A DNA stretch of 64,000 nucleotides from Planctomycetota bacterium (GTDB taxonomy: Bacteria > Planctomycetota > Phycisphaerae > UBA1845 > UTPLA1): contig JACRIM010000003.1 of NCBI GenBank assembly GCA_016235815.1, positions 1-64,000 on the forward strand. Reading direction: 5' to 3'. Position 1 is the stretch's first letter. Each line of letters opens with the position of its first letter. A model generated the notes under the pieces. It was not told the DNA's origin and did not search any database. It saw nothing but the letters and a program-made list of their open reading frames with translations. Positions 43,601 to 51,440 of the stretch are shown here, piece by piece. A program made the position numbers and the translations under genes.

Positions 43601-44291
43601 TCGCGTCGATGGTGCCGCGGCCCTCGATCTTTGCGCCCATCGCTTCCATCTCGGCGATGACACGGTCAACGTCGGCGGCGCGATAGATCATGATTCGTGC
43701 ATCGATCTCCGAAGCGGCCATTGCGCGCCATTGCGGGAGCACTTTGTAGGCGGGAACGAAATCGCCGGTCCATCGGATTTCGGAGGCGGCGCGATTCGCG
43801 GTCAGCGCCGCTGCATCGCACCAGACGACATAGGTGTAGGGATGGATGTATTGGACAATATGCACGCCGTTTTCTTGGAGCCGGGTGAGCCATTCGGCGC
43901 GGGTCGGCCCGACGAATTGCACCAGGCGCAGATCGGGACCGGTCGCGCGGGAGACTTCCCAGCCGGCGGGCAGTGTCGGCGCACCGTGTAGCGGGTCGAA
44001 CGAGACGCCGCCGAGGTGAAGCGCGAAGGTGTTGGTGTGATCCTCGATTTCATCGGGCGATAAGGCCAGCGCGGCAAAGTCGGCCTCGGACAATTCGAGC
44101 CAGCGGAATGCGCCGTAGTCATAGGCGTTGATCGGCGTGAGCGACGCGGTGGCGGCGCGGGCTGACGGTGTATTAACGACTTTGACGAAGCGACCGCGCG
44201 CGGGTTTCGAGTCGTTTGGTGCGGCATGGGCAGACACGGCCAAAGCCAGAACGACGATGACAGCGCGCGGCATGGAATCAAGAAAAAACAT
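40629..44291 (-). CDS. Large secreted subtilisin (S8) with C-terminal dockerin
   Basis: A 1220-residue exported protease. GGAGG five bases before the ATG at 44291 decides the start. After the signal peptide (MPRAVIVVLALAVSAHA) and a pro-region (about 30-270), the S8 triad appears as Asp in IIANVDGGVQNNHADL, His in SSHGTHTAGIMAG and Ser in LLCGTSMASPHVSGA. Downstream are beta domains (P-domain-like DNNLDLEVVDGG, an Ig-like and a fibronectin-like part) and a ThuA/GATase-like alpha/beta domain (ILLVDDDDNGPDVRSYYTAA). The end is a dockerin-like pair of loops (KGDMTASGGVNGADIAAFTR, CADMNVDNAFTTADVTSF). It lies in tandem with the next subtilisin gene. Confidence 0.9.
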   Translation of the reverse strand: MFFLDSMPRAVIVVLALAVSAHAAPNDSKPARGRFVKVVNTPSARAATASLTPINAYDYGAFRWLELSEADFAALALSPDEIEDHTNTFALHLGGVSFDPLHGAPTLPAGWEVSRATGPDLRLVQFVGPTRAEWLTRLQENGVHIVQYIHPYTYVVWCDAAALTANRAASEIRWTGDFVPAYKVLPQWRAMAASEIDARIMIYRAADVDRVIAEMEAMGAKIEGRGTIDATFESVRLVLPADKINSAVSVSGVYALRPIPTDGGLRGEMSDQINVGNYDGTNLAFVGYQSYLTNLGINGAGVIIANVDGGVQNNHADLVGRLIACVGSTCGGAASSSHGTHTAGIMAGDAASGTLDVRGFKRGLGVAPGANLVEQVYSPTFQNPGGMLLLMTQSYNNGAKLSGNSWGPAGSPLGYDDDTRQVDVGVRDADPGAAGNQPLTYVLSFMNGNGGTSTQGTPDEGKNIFTIGSTKMQNSGTGTQILQIDDVSSNSAHGPALDGRTIPHMVAPGCYVDSTTTTSTYTLLCGTSMASPHVSGAVALFFQYYRGLPGFTSDPSPALVKAAFLPVAHDLATHLDASGGVLGHPFDSKQGWGRMDLDAVIDPSVSVRYFDNPQIFDNTGEQWSITVAAADPLKPVKMMLVWTDAPGHGLGGATPAWNNNLDLEVVDGGNTYRGNVFNASGWSTTGGVADDKNNTEGVFVGPTAPGTYSVTVKATNISSDGIPNQGDATDQDFAFVCYNCAQNPGFTLVPTPTSLSICAPSDAEYNINVGQVMGFTDPVTLSVTGTPAGTATNFSANPVSPPGVTKLTLTGTGSAAAGTYNLSINGVSGIINRSAAVTLKLYSAAPTPPTLNMPTNGAANLVLSPTLTWTPSAQAVTHDVQVATDAGFTNIVASATGLATGTFSVSPPLTTGTTYYWRSRSTNLCGTGAWSAPFYFITKLSPSILLVDDDDNGPDVRSYYTAALDSLGWSYDVWNTNNTDTEPTAGDLSPYTLVIWFTGDEFGGACGPGTAGEAALSTWLATGGKCFFISSQDYLWDRGGAGHNTPTTFMQAYLGLANPATSDVAQTTVTGSAGGPFAGLGPYTLAYPFTNYSDRVSPFGPATGLAFTGNSGDAAIYKSALNYRTVYMGFPFEAIASAADRQTVMSRIVANCAVPCPVAKGDMTASGGVNGADIAAFTRCFVTGTPLTSGCICADMNVDNAFTTADVTSFVNCLLGIACP

Positions 44292-44417
44292 TACACCCTC
44301 CGATTATTTTGGAACTCCCGAGCGCCCCCAGCCCCGTCCATCAGATTGACGGACTTGGTTCCATGAGTACCAGTATACCGAACGGCGGAATGTGGCACAA
44401 TGATTTGCGAAAGGGGA

Positions 44418-46877
44418 TCAACAGCCGCCGGCGAGAATGCACTGGGCAAACGCGTCGGCATCGCCCACGTCGATTAACCCGTTGGTAGGCGGCGCGACAT
44501 CGCCGGCGCAGTGCTCGACGGGGAATCCGATATCACCCAGCACGATATCGATAAATCGCTGGATATCGGCTCCGTCAATGAAACCATCCCCGTTTACATC
44601 GCCTTTGACACATTCAACATTGACGGTGAATGCGGCAGGCAGTGTCGCGAATTGTAGATCGGGGTTGGCCACTTCGACATCCCATGCGCCGCCAACCACC
44701 CCGAAGAGCGGCAGGTTGCAGGTGATCTGCGATCCGCTCACGACATTGACCGCCGTGGCGTTCACATCGGAGAAGCCGGCGCGCTTGAGTTTCACTGTTG
44801 CGCCGACCTGGAATCCGGTTCCCGACAGATTGGTGATGTTCACAATGTTCTCGCTGTCGCCGGAGGATGGAAGAATCGCGGCGGCCGTCGGCGAGGCCCA
44901 ATTCGGGAACACTGCGCCGGTGAGCACGATCGCGTAGCCCTGGGTTCCGACATTCACCGCGGGCGCCTTGACCTTTACGGTCCACAGGCCGGCTTCGGGC
45001 GAGTTGAGGTGAACTTGCTCGACGTTGTTTTTGTCGTCCTTCGAACCGCCGGTCACCGAGACGCCTCCGGAGAAGACGTTTCCGAGATAGGTGACGGCGG
45101 ATGGCGTTGTTACTTCGAGGTCGAGGTCGTTGATCGCCGCGGGGCCGCCGCCGGTCGCAGCCGACGCGGGCGGGTCGGTCCACACGAGTGTCGCGCGAGC
45201 CTGTTCAGCCGACGGGATCACACGGAAAACGTATGACTGCTCTTGTCCCGTGGAAAGGCCGCTTGCATTTCGAATGTCCGCTGGGACGTAGATGCGCCTC
45301 GCGTCGCCGGGAAAGTAACAGGCATTGTCTAACAGGATGCGTCCCCAGCCTTCCTGGAAACTGGGATAACCGGCGATGCCGGTGGCATCGACGGAGGCGT
45401 TCAGCAGCGCGGCCTTTAGCAATGCGGCCGATGGTGTGTAGGCATTGGCGGGGGTGGCGATGCCGGTGGGATAGAACCCGTCGGTGAAATACTGGCGCAC
45501 CATCGCGCCGGCGGCGGTGACGGCCGGGCAGGCCATCGATGTGCCCATCAACGGTGCGACGCCGCAGCCCGAACCAGAGGCTGCGGAGTAGACGTTGCAG
45601 CCGACGGTCATGATCTCCGGCTTGCGACGGCCGTCGAGGGTGGGGCCTGTTCCGCCCTTGCAGAAAAGATTCTGGCCGGGGTCGTCTTGCACGGCGGCGA
45701 CGGCGAGGATGTTCTTTGCGTTCTCGGGGTTGGTGCAAATAGTCCCGTTGGAGACGGCGAAACAAACAAGGCTTTCTTCGAAGTCATAGGCGAACGAGTC
45801 GATGCCGCGGCAGAGGTCTTCGTAATTCCGCGTCGAGTCGTTTCCCCAACTGTTGCAATGCGCGCGGGCGCCCTGCGTGTGGTGGAGCTGGAGAGCGGAA
45901 TAGACGCCCATTTCCGTGAAGGTTGGATAGTAGTTGTAGACAAACTTCGCGCCATAGGCGATGCCGCGTGTGTCGTCGTTGATGCTGTTGTCGCCCGCGG
46001 CGATGCCGGCCACATGGGTGCCGTGGGTGGAGAGGCCGAGGGTCGTGTTGTAGGCGAGAATCTTTCGGTGCAGCGGGCCGATGGGGTTCACGGCATCGAA
46101 AAAGGAGCAGTGGTTCGAGTCGACGCGAAGGTCGGTGATTCCGATGATCTGACCGACGCCGGTGATGCCGTGGTCGTAGATCGGCGTGACGTTGGGGATA
46201 TTACTTTGGATGATCCATCGCGTGGTGGAATTGCGCGGCATGATCTCGGGGGCGTCGCTGACCCACTGCACATCGACCAGTCTTGCGAGGCGATGCACGT
46301 CGTTGGCGCGGATCGTCGCGGAAATCGTCTCGCAGTCGCCGACGCGCTCGACGTAGTACACGGCCGCGCCGGGCCACTTCGAAACCTCCGTGAGCGCGGA
46401 TTGCGCGGGGCGGCCGGCGAAGAGCGTGATGAGGACATGGGCGTCGCCGCGCGCGGCGGACGCAAGGCGTTCCGGGGTCGCATAGTTTCGCTTGGCAATC
46501 GTCGGGTCGAGTTTCCACGCCGCTTCATAGTCGCCGACCCATTCGACGAAGGGTAGTTCGCGCAGGCGCGCTGCGCCGCCGGCGCTGAGCGAGACCACGT
46601 AGGCGTTCGTCGGCAGGTAATCGCCCAGTCGAATGCCGGCGGCATCGAGTGCGGACTGCGTCTCTTTGGTGATGGGGCCGCTCAGTTGAATGATGTATGG
46701 TTGGGTCGTGTCCAGCCGGACAGTCTTGTCGGTCTTGAGGTTTCGGGTGCGCGTGGTGTCGAGGACGCGGTCGGCCACGTGGATGGGTTTGCGGGCTTGT
46801 TTGCGATCCTCGGCGCGCAGGCTATTCGACCATGCAAATGCAATGGCGCAGCCCAGGATTAGGTGCCGAATACCCAC
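44418..46877 (-). CDS. Secreted subtilisin (S8) with dockerin
   Basis: An 819-residue exported S8 protease. Start at the GTG 46877 (VGIRHLILGCAIAFAWSNSL, read as Met), chosen because a TATAAT at 46913-46918 puts the mRNA start near 46906, leaving room for GAGG; the longer frame from 46898 would begin almost at the mRNA end. Triad: Asp in GITDLRVDSNHCSF, His in STHGTHVAGIAAG, Ser in LMGTSMACPAVTAA. Then a P-like beta domain (DLDLEVTTPSAVTYLGNVFS), an IPT/TIG-like domain (PTAAAILPSSGDSENIVNIT) and a dockerin (VKGDVNGDGFIDGADIQRFI). Related to, but shorter than, the neighbour at 40629. Confidence 0.9.
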   Translation of the reverse strand: MGIRHLILGCAIAFAWSNSLRAEDRKQARKPIHVADRVLDTTRTRNLKTDKTVRLDTTQPYIIQLSGPITKETQSALDAAGIRLGDYLPTNAYVVSLSAGGAARLRELPFVEWVGDYEAAWKLDPTIAKRNYATPERLASAARGDAHVLITLFAGRPAQSALTEVSKWPGAAVYYVERVGDCETISATIRANDVHRLARLVDVQWVSDAPEIMPRNSTTRWIIQSNIPNVTPIYDHGITGVGQIIGITDLRVDSNHCSFFDAVNPIGPLHRKILAYNTTLGLSTHGTHVAGIAAGDNSINDDTRGIAYGAKFVYNYYPTFTEMGVYSALQLHHTQGARAHCNSWGNDSTRNYEDLCRGIDSFAYDFEESLVCFAVSNGTICTNPENAKNILAVAAVQDDPGQNLFCKGGTGPTLDGRRKPEIMTVGCNVYSAASGSGCGVAPLMGTSMACPAVTAAGAMVRQYFTDGFYPTGIATPANAYTPSAALLKAALLNASVDATGIAGYPSFQEGWGRILLDNACYFPGDARRIYVPADIRNASGLSTGQEQSYVFRVIPSAEQARATLVWTDPPASAATGGGPAAINDLDLEVTTPSAVTYLGNVFSGGVSVTGGSKDDKNNVEQVHLNSPEAGLWTVKVKAPAVNVGTQGYAIVLTGAVFPNWASPTAAAILPSSGDSENIVNITNLSGTGFQVGATVKLKRAGFSDVNATAVNVVSGSQITCNLPLFGVVGGAWDVEVANPDLQFATLPAAFTVNVECVKGDVNGDGFIDGADIQRFIDIVLGDIGFPVEHCAGDVAPPTNGLIDVGDADAFAQCILAGGC

Positions 46878-46912
46878 GCCTCTTCCCTCGATTCCCACCG
46901 GTAGGGATGTTA

Positions 46913-46918
46913 ATTATA
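46913..46918 (-). promoter_or_regulatory. -10 box of the second subtilisin gene
   Basis: Consensus TATAAT on the minus strand in GTGGATATAATTAAC. No strong -35 at 17-18 bases; the box alone is convincing. Confidence 0.5.
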
Positions 46919-47000
46919 TCCACTACGCAGGTGGGCACGCGGGCCGATAACGCGTTTTCGGTGACGGTCGGCAAGGGTGTGCGATAGAATACGCCCGCCC

Positions 47001-47606
47001 GTGACCACCACCGACACGACACTCGATGCCCGCACCGCCGTCTTTCTTGACCGCGACAACACCCTCATACATGACCCGGGGTATTTGAAGGACTCAGGCC
47101 TTGTGGCATTGCTACCCGGTGTGACCGAAGGGCTTGCGCGGCTGCGCGCGGCGGGCTACCAGCTCATCGTGGTCAGCAATCAATCCGGCGTAGCGCGCGG
47201 GCTTTTGACAGAGGCCGATGTCGTGGCGGTGAACGCGCGGGTTCAGGCGTTGCTCGAACCGCATGGGGCGGCCATCGACGCCTTTTATCACTGCCCGTTT
47301 CTGCCGGGGGATGAAGCGATCGTCGCCGAATTCCGGCGCGACAGCGACCTGAGAAAACCAAAACCCGGGATGCTGCTGCTCGCCGCGAAGGAACACCACA
47401 TTGATTTGACCCGCTCGTGGATGATCGGCGACTCGGTGCGCGATGTGGAGGCCGGGCGGGCGGCGGGGTGTCGGACGATTTTGATCGCGCGCGGTGGGTC
47501 CGCGCAAAGCGACGCGGCGGATCACGTGGAGCCCACGTTCTCCGCCGCGGCGATGAGAATACTTGAGGAGGGGAACAGGAATCAGGGAACAGGGGCTATC
47601 AACTAA
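47001..47606 (+). CDS. gmhB: HAD phosphatase, GmhB type
   Basis: A 201-residue HAD-superfamily phosphatase with the GmhB pattern: nucleophile/acid Asp pair in VFLDRDNTLIHDPGYL, Thr/Ser motif II in IVVSNQSGVARG, the zinc-loop region FYHCPFLPGDEA (only part of the usual Cys set is seen), Lys in KPKPGMLL and acidic motif IV in WMIGDSVRDVEAG. GmhB removes the 7-phosphate of heptose bisphosphate for LPS heptose or related sugar nucleotides. GTG at 47001 is preferred over GTG 46977: a TAGAAT box (46985-46990) ends ten bases before it, so 46977 would be upstream of the mRNA. Confidence 0.85.
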   Translation: MTTTDTTLDARTAVFLDRDNTLIHDPGYLKDSGLVALLPGVTEGLARLRAAGYQLIVVSNQSGVARGLLTEADVVAVNARVQALLEPHGAAIDAFYHCPFLPGDEAIVAEFRRDSDLRKPKPGMLLLAAKEHHIDLTRSWMIGDSVRDVEAGRAAGCRTILIARGGSAQSDAADHVEPTFSAAAMRILEEGNRNQGTGAIN

Positions 47607-47629
47607 AGCCTCCTGTCTCTTGCCACTGT

Positions 47630-48184
47630 TTACGGCTTTGACTGCACGATCGGGGGCTGCACCTCTTCCACCACTTCACCGTTTTCGGTGAGCAGTTGGC
47701 GGGCACGCATGATCACGCCTTCGAGCTGGCGAACCTCGGTGTCCGCCGGGTTGCGGCCGGACTTGAGCAGGTCGGCCCGCTTGCTGATGGCTTCTTCCAT
47801 CTTGACGCGAATCTGGGCGTAGATCAGGTCTTCGGCCTGGGCGCGTTTTTCGTCATCGGTCGCGGCCGCCGGCTGGGCGGGCGTTTCGCTCTTGGGTGGC
47901 GGTGTCGGCGCGGCTGTGACGGTTGTCTGCTTCGGCGGAGTGGAAACCGGGGCAACCTTCACCGGGGCCTCGGTTTTCTTGGTGGGCGCGGCCTGCGCCG
48001 TGGTGTTGTGGGTTGTGCCGGTCGAGGCCGAGCCGCCCATCTTGTCGGGGGCCTTCATGGGCTTGGCATCGGACCCCTGCTTGGAATCCGACACTTCCTT
48101 CTTCTCGTTGCAGGCCGCGACGATTAAGGCGCCGACCACGACGAGACAGCCGACACGGAACAAGTTTTTCATCGATGCATTCAT
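47630..48184 (-). CDS. Lipoprotein with Pro/Thr/Ala-rich linker
   Basis: A 184-residue lipoprotein. Lipobox VAAC (in ALIVAACNEKKE). A long low-complexity linker rich in Pro, Thr, Ala and Lys (about 30-110) leads to a helical C-terminal part (EKRAQAEDLIYAQIRVKMEE, VRQLEGVIMRARQLLTENGE). GGAG sits nine bases before the ATG at 48184. Such proteins may span between membrane and cell wall. No family recognised. The gene behind the next lipoprotein gene (48239-48655) on the same strand, probably one operon. Confidence 0.65.
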   Translation of the reverse strand: MNASMKNLFRVGCLVVVGALIVAACNEKKEVSDSKQGSDAKPMKAPDKMGGSASTGTTHNTTAQAAPTKKTEAPVKVAPVSTPPKQTTVTAAPTPPPKSETPAQPAAATDDEKRAQAEDLIYAQIRVKMEEAISKRADLLKSGRNPADTEVRQLEGVIMRARQLLTENGEVVEEVQPPIVQSKP

Positions 48185-48238
48185 TTGTTGATACTCCATC
48201 GCGCCGCGGCGTCGGCACGAAAAAACAAGACTACCCCA

Positions 48239-48655
48239 TTACGGATTTTTTGCAGGCTGCGTCGTTGCGGGTTTGGCGGGTGTGGTGCTTTTCCAGCCGC
48301 CCTCCGAAGCCCGCGTGACTTCCACCTTGGTGGCAACAAACTTGACGTCGTCGTCCTTGCCTTCCTTGAAGCCATAGACGAGAACCTTGTCGCCCTCTTT
48401 GACGTCCTCCAGCTTGGCGGCGCGGCCGTTGATGACGACTTCGGTGTCTTCCCGAATCGTGCCTTCGCGCGTCATGGTCTTTCCGGATTTATCGACCGTC
48501 TCCATGGAGACGAAGTTGTTTTTCAGGTCGATCTTCTTGGCGATGCCCTCGACGGCCTTGACCTTTTTGGCCTTCTTCTTGTCGTCAGAGCAGCCGGCAC
48601 CGGTTGCCAGCACGACGCCCACCAGACCGGTTAACAGGATCGTTCCGTATCGCAT
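48239..48655 (-). CDS. Small lipoprotein with OB-like domain
   Basis: A 138-residue lipoprotein with lipobox ATGAGC (Cys22), then a Lys-rich linker and a beta domain (GIAKKIDLKNNFVSMETVDK, DTEVVINGRAAKLEDVKEGD, KVLVYGF) like the small OB-fold 'DUF5666-type' domains of exported proteins. The C-terminal tail is Pro/Thr-rich. It is followed by the other lipoprotein gene on the same strand (54 bases) and faces a divergent membrane-protein gene. Role unknown. Confidence 0.65.
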   Translation of the reverse strand: MRYGTILLTGLVGVVLATGAGCSDDKKKAKKVKAVEGIAKKIDLKNNFVSMETVDKSGKTMTREGTIREDTEVVINGRAAKLEDVKEGDKVLVYGFKEGKDDDVKFVATKVEVTRASEGGWKSTTPAKPATTQPAKNP

Positions 48656-48799
48656 TCGTCACCACTCGCTTCAATCAATCAGACGGCAACGCCCTGTTGC
48701 CTGTGAAATGCAACTTTAACCTGACGGCGGAGGAGTGGCAAACAACGGCGGGCATCCGCCTTGCTAATCAACACGGTCGCATCTAACGTGTTGCCTGAC

Positions 48800-49489
48800 A
48801 TGAACCTATCGACGGGAGAGACTGCGACCATTGAGAGCGCGGGAGAATCGCCCGCTGCGGTGCGGGCCTGGCTCTACGCTCAGGTGCAATCTCTGCTTGT
48901 CCTCGCTGCGCTGGGGTGGCTTCTGGCCCGGCTGGTCTGGCTCTACTACTTCTTCGGCCTCTTTTTCTATCTTGTCGCCGGGCTGCTTGTCGGGGGACTG
49001 GCGTTTCGGACGGCTCGAAAGGCGCGGCCGTTGCCGAAGGCCCGGCTGGTGCGCGGGATTGTCATGATCACACTCGCCGCAACTGCCATCACCATCACGT
49101 GGGAGTATCGACACTTCTCCGGCACGGTCGGCCAGCCGCCGAAATTCGCCGAGGAGCGGAATCGCGCCATTGCGGATGGGCGTTCTTCCCGCGACATCAT
49201 GCATGAGGCGGCTGATCAGTTTGAAAAAAACCTGCGCGCCGACCATTCGCCCGGCGGCGTGCTGGGATATATCAAGTGGTCGGTGCGCGATGGAAAGATG
49301 TCGCTGACCGTCGGTGGGACGACCGAGCCGATCGTGAACGATCATGCCGGGTGGGTATGGCCGGTGCGGACGGCTGCTGGTGCGCTCCTTTTGGCGGCGG
49401 GGCTTTGGTTCAGCCTGGAGTCGCTTCGCTCGGCGGTGCCGGTGGCAAACGTGCTCAAGCCGGGTGAGGAATACATGGAGGATGATTGA
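48800..49489 (+). CDS. Membrane protein of unknown function
   Basis: A 229-residue protein (start at MNLSTGETATIESAG). Three or four hydrophobic helices: about 27-70 (LLVLAALGWLLARLVWLYYF and FYLVAGLLVGGLAFR), about 88-103 (GIVMITLAATAITITW) and about 190-210 (TAAGALLLAAGLWFSLESL). Between the last two lies a soluble part of about 75 residues (AEERNRAIADGRSSRDIMHE...). I do not recognise the family. It is divergent from the lipoprotein gene at 48655. Confidence 0.65.
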   Translation: MNLSTGETATIESAGESPAAVRAWLYAQVQSLLVLAALGWLLARLVWLYYFFGLFFYLVAGLLVGGLAFRTARKARPLPKARLVRGIVMITLAATAITITWEYRHFSGTVGQPPKFAEERNRAIADGRSSRDIMHEAADQFEKNLRADHSPGGVLGYIKWSVRDGKMSLTVGGTTEPIVNDHAGWVWPVRTAAGALLLAAGLWFSLESLRSAVPVANVLKPGEEYMEDD

Positions 49490-49783
49490 CGCATCGTTGT
49501 TTTCGGGCCGGCGAAACGCGCAGGTCACACTTGCCCACGGGGGTGCGACGGTCCTAGAATCAAACAGAGTCGTGGAGCGAATTCTCGCTTCCGCCTGATC
49601 GGCGACCTGCATCTCCCTTCGCCGATGCAACTAAAACGGCCATTGAGGCAGACGTGAGGCGCCGCCGAACCCGCACAGGCGCAACAAAGTACTCACGTTT
49701 ATTCCGGCTGTGCCGATGATTCGGTGTCGGCGTGTTTGCGGTCCTTTGACGCTTTTGCGCCCGGCATTGTGCGGGGTTCGATT

Positions 49784-50356
49784 ATGTCCAAACCAAAAGA
49801 AGTCCTGACAACCGGCGAAGTGGCGTCGCTCTGCAAGGTCGCGCCGCGGACCGTGTCCAAGTGGTTCGACAGCGGTCGACTCAAGGGCTATCGCATACCC
49901 GGTAGCAAAGATCGCCGCATCCCGCTCGATCAGCTCATCCGCTTCATGAAGACGCACAACATCCCGCTCAACGGGTTGGCATCGACGACGACGAAGGTCC
50001 TGATTGCCGAGGGTGATGCGGATATCGCGGACCTGCTCTCCACGGCCCTCGCCAAAGAAGCGGGCTACGAAGTGCAGGTGGCCCGCAGCGCGTTTGAAGC
50101 CGGCGCGGTGGCCGAGTCGACTCATCCACATGTGATGCTGCTGGACATGGACCTTGCCGGGCTTGGCGGCCGGGAGACCGTGCGATCGATTCGCAATCTG
50201 CCGAGCTTCGTTGAGACAAAGCTGATCGCGATTACATCGGTTCGGCGCGACGGTGAGGCCGAGGCACTGAAGCAGCAGGGCTTTGACGCGGCGCTGGCCA
50301 AACCGTTTGAAATCTCCGCCGTGGTCCGGGCCATCGAGGGCGTGCTCAACGCTTGA
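49784..50356 (+). CDS. HTH plus receiver-domain regulator
   Basis: A 190-residue fusion: a MerR/excisionase-type helix-turn-helix at 8-55 (LTTGEVASLCKVAPRTVSKW, GYRIPGSKDRRIPLDQLIRF) and a CheY-like receiver at about 70-185 (VLIAEGDADIADLLSTAL, the phosphorylatable Asp in VMLLDMDLAGLGG, Thr/Ser ITSVRR and Lys in ALAKPF). The reversed order, DNA-binding first, is typical of planctomycete and deltaproteobacterial response regulators. The HDOD gene follows by 37 bases and is likely its partner in signalling. No kinase gene is near. Confidence 0.85.
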   Translation: MSKPKEVLTTGEVASLCKVAPRTVSKWFDSGRLKGYRIPGSKDRRIPLDQLIRFMKTHNIPLNGLASTTTKVLIAEGDADIADLLSTALAKEAGYEVQVARSAFEAGAVAESTHPHVMLLDMDLAGLGGRETVRSIRNLPSFVETKLIAITSVRRDGEAEALKQQGFDAALAKPFEISAVVRAIEGVLNA

Positions 50357-50393
50357 GCGGCGCATCGAATTCCTTTTTTGGGGGCAGCCTGAC

Positions 50394-51395
50394 GTGACAT
50401 CCGCACCCACCGTCGATTTCACTAACTACCGCGAGCTTCTCGCGACCGCCATCCTCGTTGCGAAGGTGCGCCTGTCACCGATGACATCGCGGTTTTTCGA
50501 TCGCACCCCCATCGGCCCAATGGAGACGGCGACCGTGCTGGAGCGATATCCGCATTTGACCATGCCGCTGATTCGCATTGCCAACACGGTGCAATATGGC
50601 GCGGGCATTCCGGTGACGAGCCTGTCGGCGGCGGCGGTTCGACTCGGGCCTGATCGGATGCAGACGATTGCCATGGCGTATGAATTGACGCGGGCGCTGG
50701 CGGAGGTCATGCGTCCGGCGGGTGTTGATGTCGGCGAGTTCTGCCACAAGGGCCTGCTGCGCGCCAGCCTCGGCCGGGCGATGGCGATGATGCAGGATCG
50801 CAACATCGCGGGTGCGGCGTTCCTGGTCGGCTACTTGCAGGACGTGGGAAGGCCGTTGATCGCGGCGGCGTTTCCGGAAGAGTATCGACGGCTAAGCGAT
50901 GAGAGCGAGGGCTGCCCACTGCGATTTGCAGCGATGAAGTATCACGCACTTGGGATGAATCACATTCACGCCGGCGTAGAGTTGCTGGAGGGGGCGCGGT
51001 TCTCGAAGCTGGTGATCGATGCGATCGGCCGGCACCATACGAATGCGCCAACGACGCGGGCGACGGATGCGTCGCTCATGCTCTGGCAGATCGGGTATGT
51101 CACGGGCCTTGTGCCGGTTGGCGCAATGGCGGACGAGGCCGGCGCGCTGTCAATGGCACGGCGTTATTTGCCTTCGATGCCGGAGGGGGCGGGCGACCCG
51201 TTGGCGCGCGTGATGCGAGCTGCGGGTGAAGAATACGCCGACGTGGCGGAGTTGTTTGGGGAGTTCATTGGGGAGCGGGCGGGCAGGGGCCAACTTCTTG
51301 GTGGAATGGAACGGCGGCACGAATCAGAGACCGTGTCTACCATCGATCGGCTGAAGAGCGGCTTGTTCGCGCACGAGAGCGCCAACGTGTATTAG
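50394..51395 (+). CDS. HDOD domain signalling protein
   Basis: A 333-residue HDOD protein (HD-related output domain). Start GTG at 50394 gives VTSAPTVDFTNYRELLATAI; GGGGG precedes it. Core blocks: LERYPHLTMPLIRIANTVQY, AAAVRLGPDRMQTIAMAYEL, HKGLLRASLGRAMAM, AFLVGYLQDVGRPLIAAAFP and KYHALGMNHIHAGVELLEGA. HDOD proteins keep the HD fold but generally lack phosphodiesterase activity and connect regulators. Its close position after the HTH-receiver gene supports one regulatory unit. Confidence 0.85.
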   Translation: MTSAPTVDFTNYRELLATAILVAKVRLSPMTSRFFDRTPIGPMETATVLERYPHLTMPLIRIANTVQYGAGIPVTSLSAAAVRLGPDRMQTIAMAYELTRALAEVMRPAGVDVGEFCHKGLLRASLGRAMAMMQDRNIAGAAFLVGYLQDVGRPLIAAAFPEEYRRLSDESEGCPLRFAAMKYHALGMNHIHAGVELLEGARFSKLVIDAIGRHHTNAPTTRATDASLMLWQIGYVTGLVPVGAMADEAGALSMARRYLPSMPEGAGDPLARVMRAAGEEYADVAELFGEFIGERAGRGQLLGGMERRHESETVSTIDRLKSGLFAHESANVY

Positions 51396-51440
51396 CTGAA
51401 GATTCTCCTTTGTAGTCAGAATGCTCACTCCGCCGTCCAA

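Noticed and set aside
42780-43991. 403-residue plus-strand frame
   Set aside because: Antisense of the large subtilisin, whose catalytic triad is intact; Gly/Asp/Val-rich product of codon bias.
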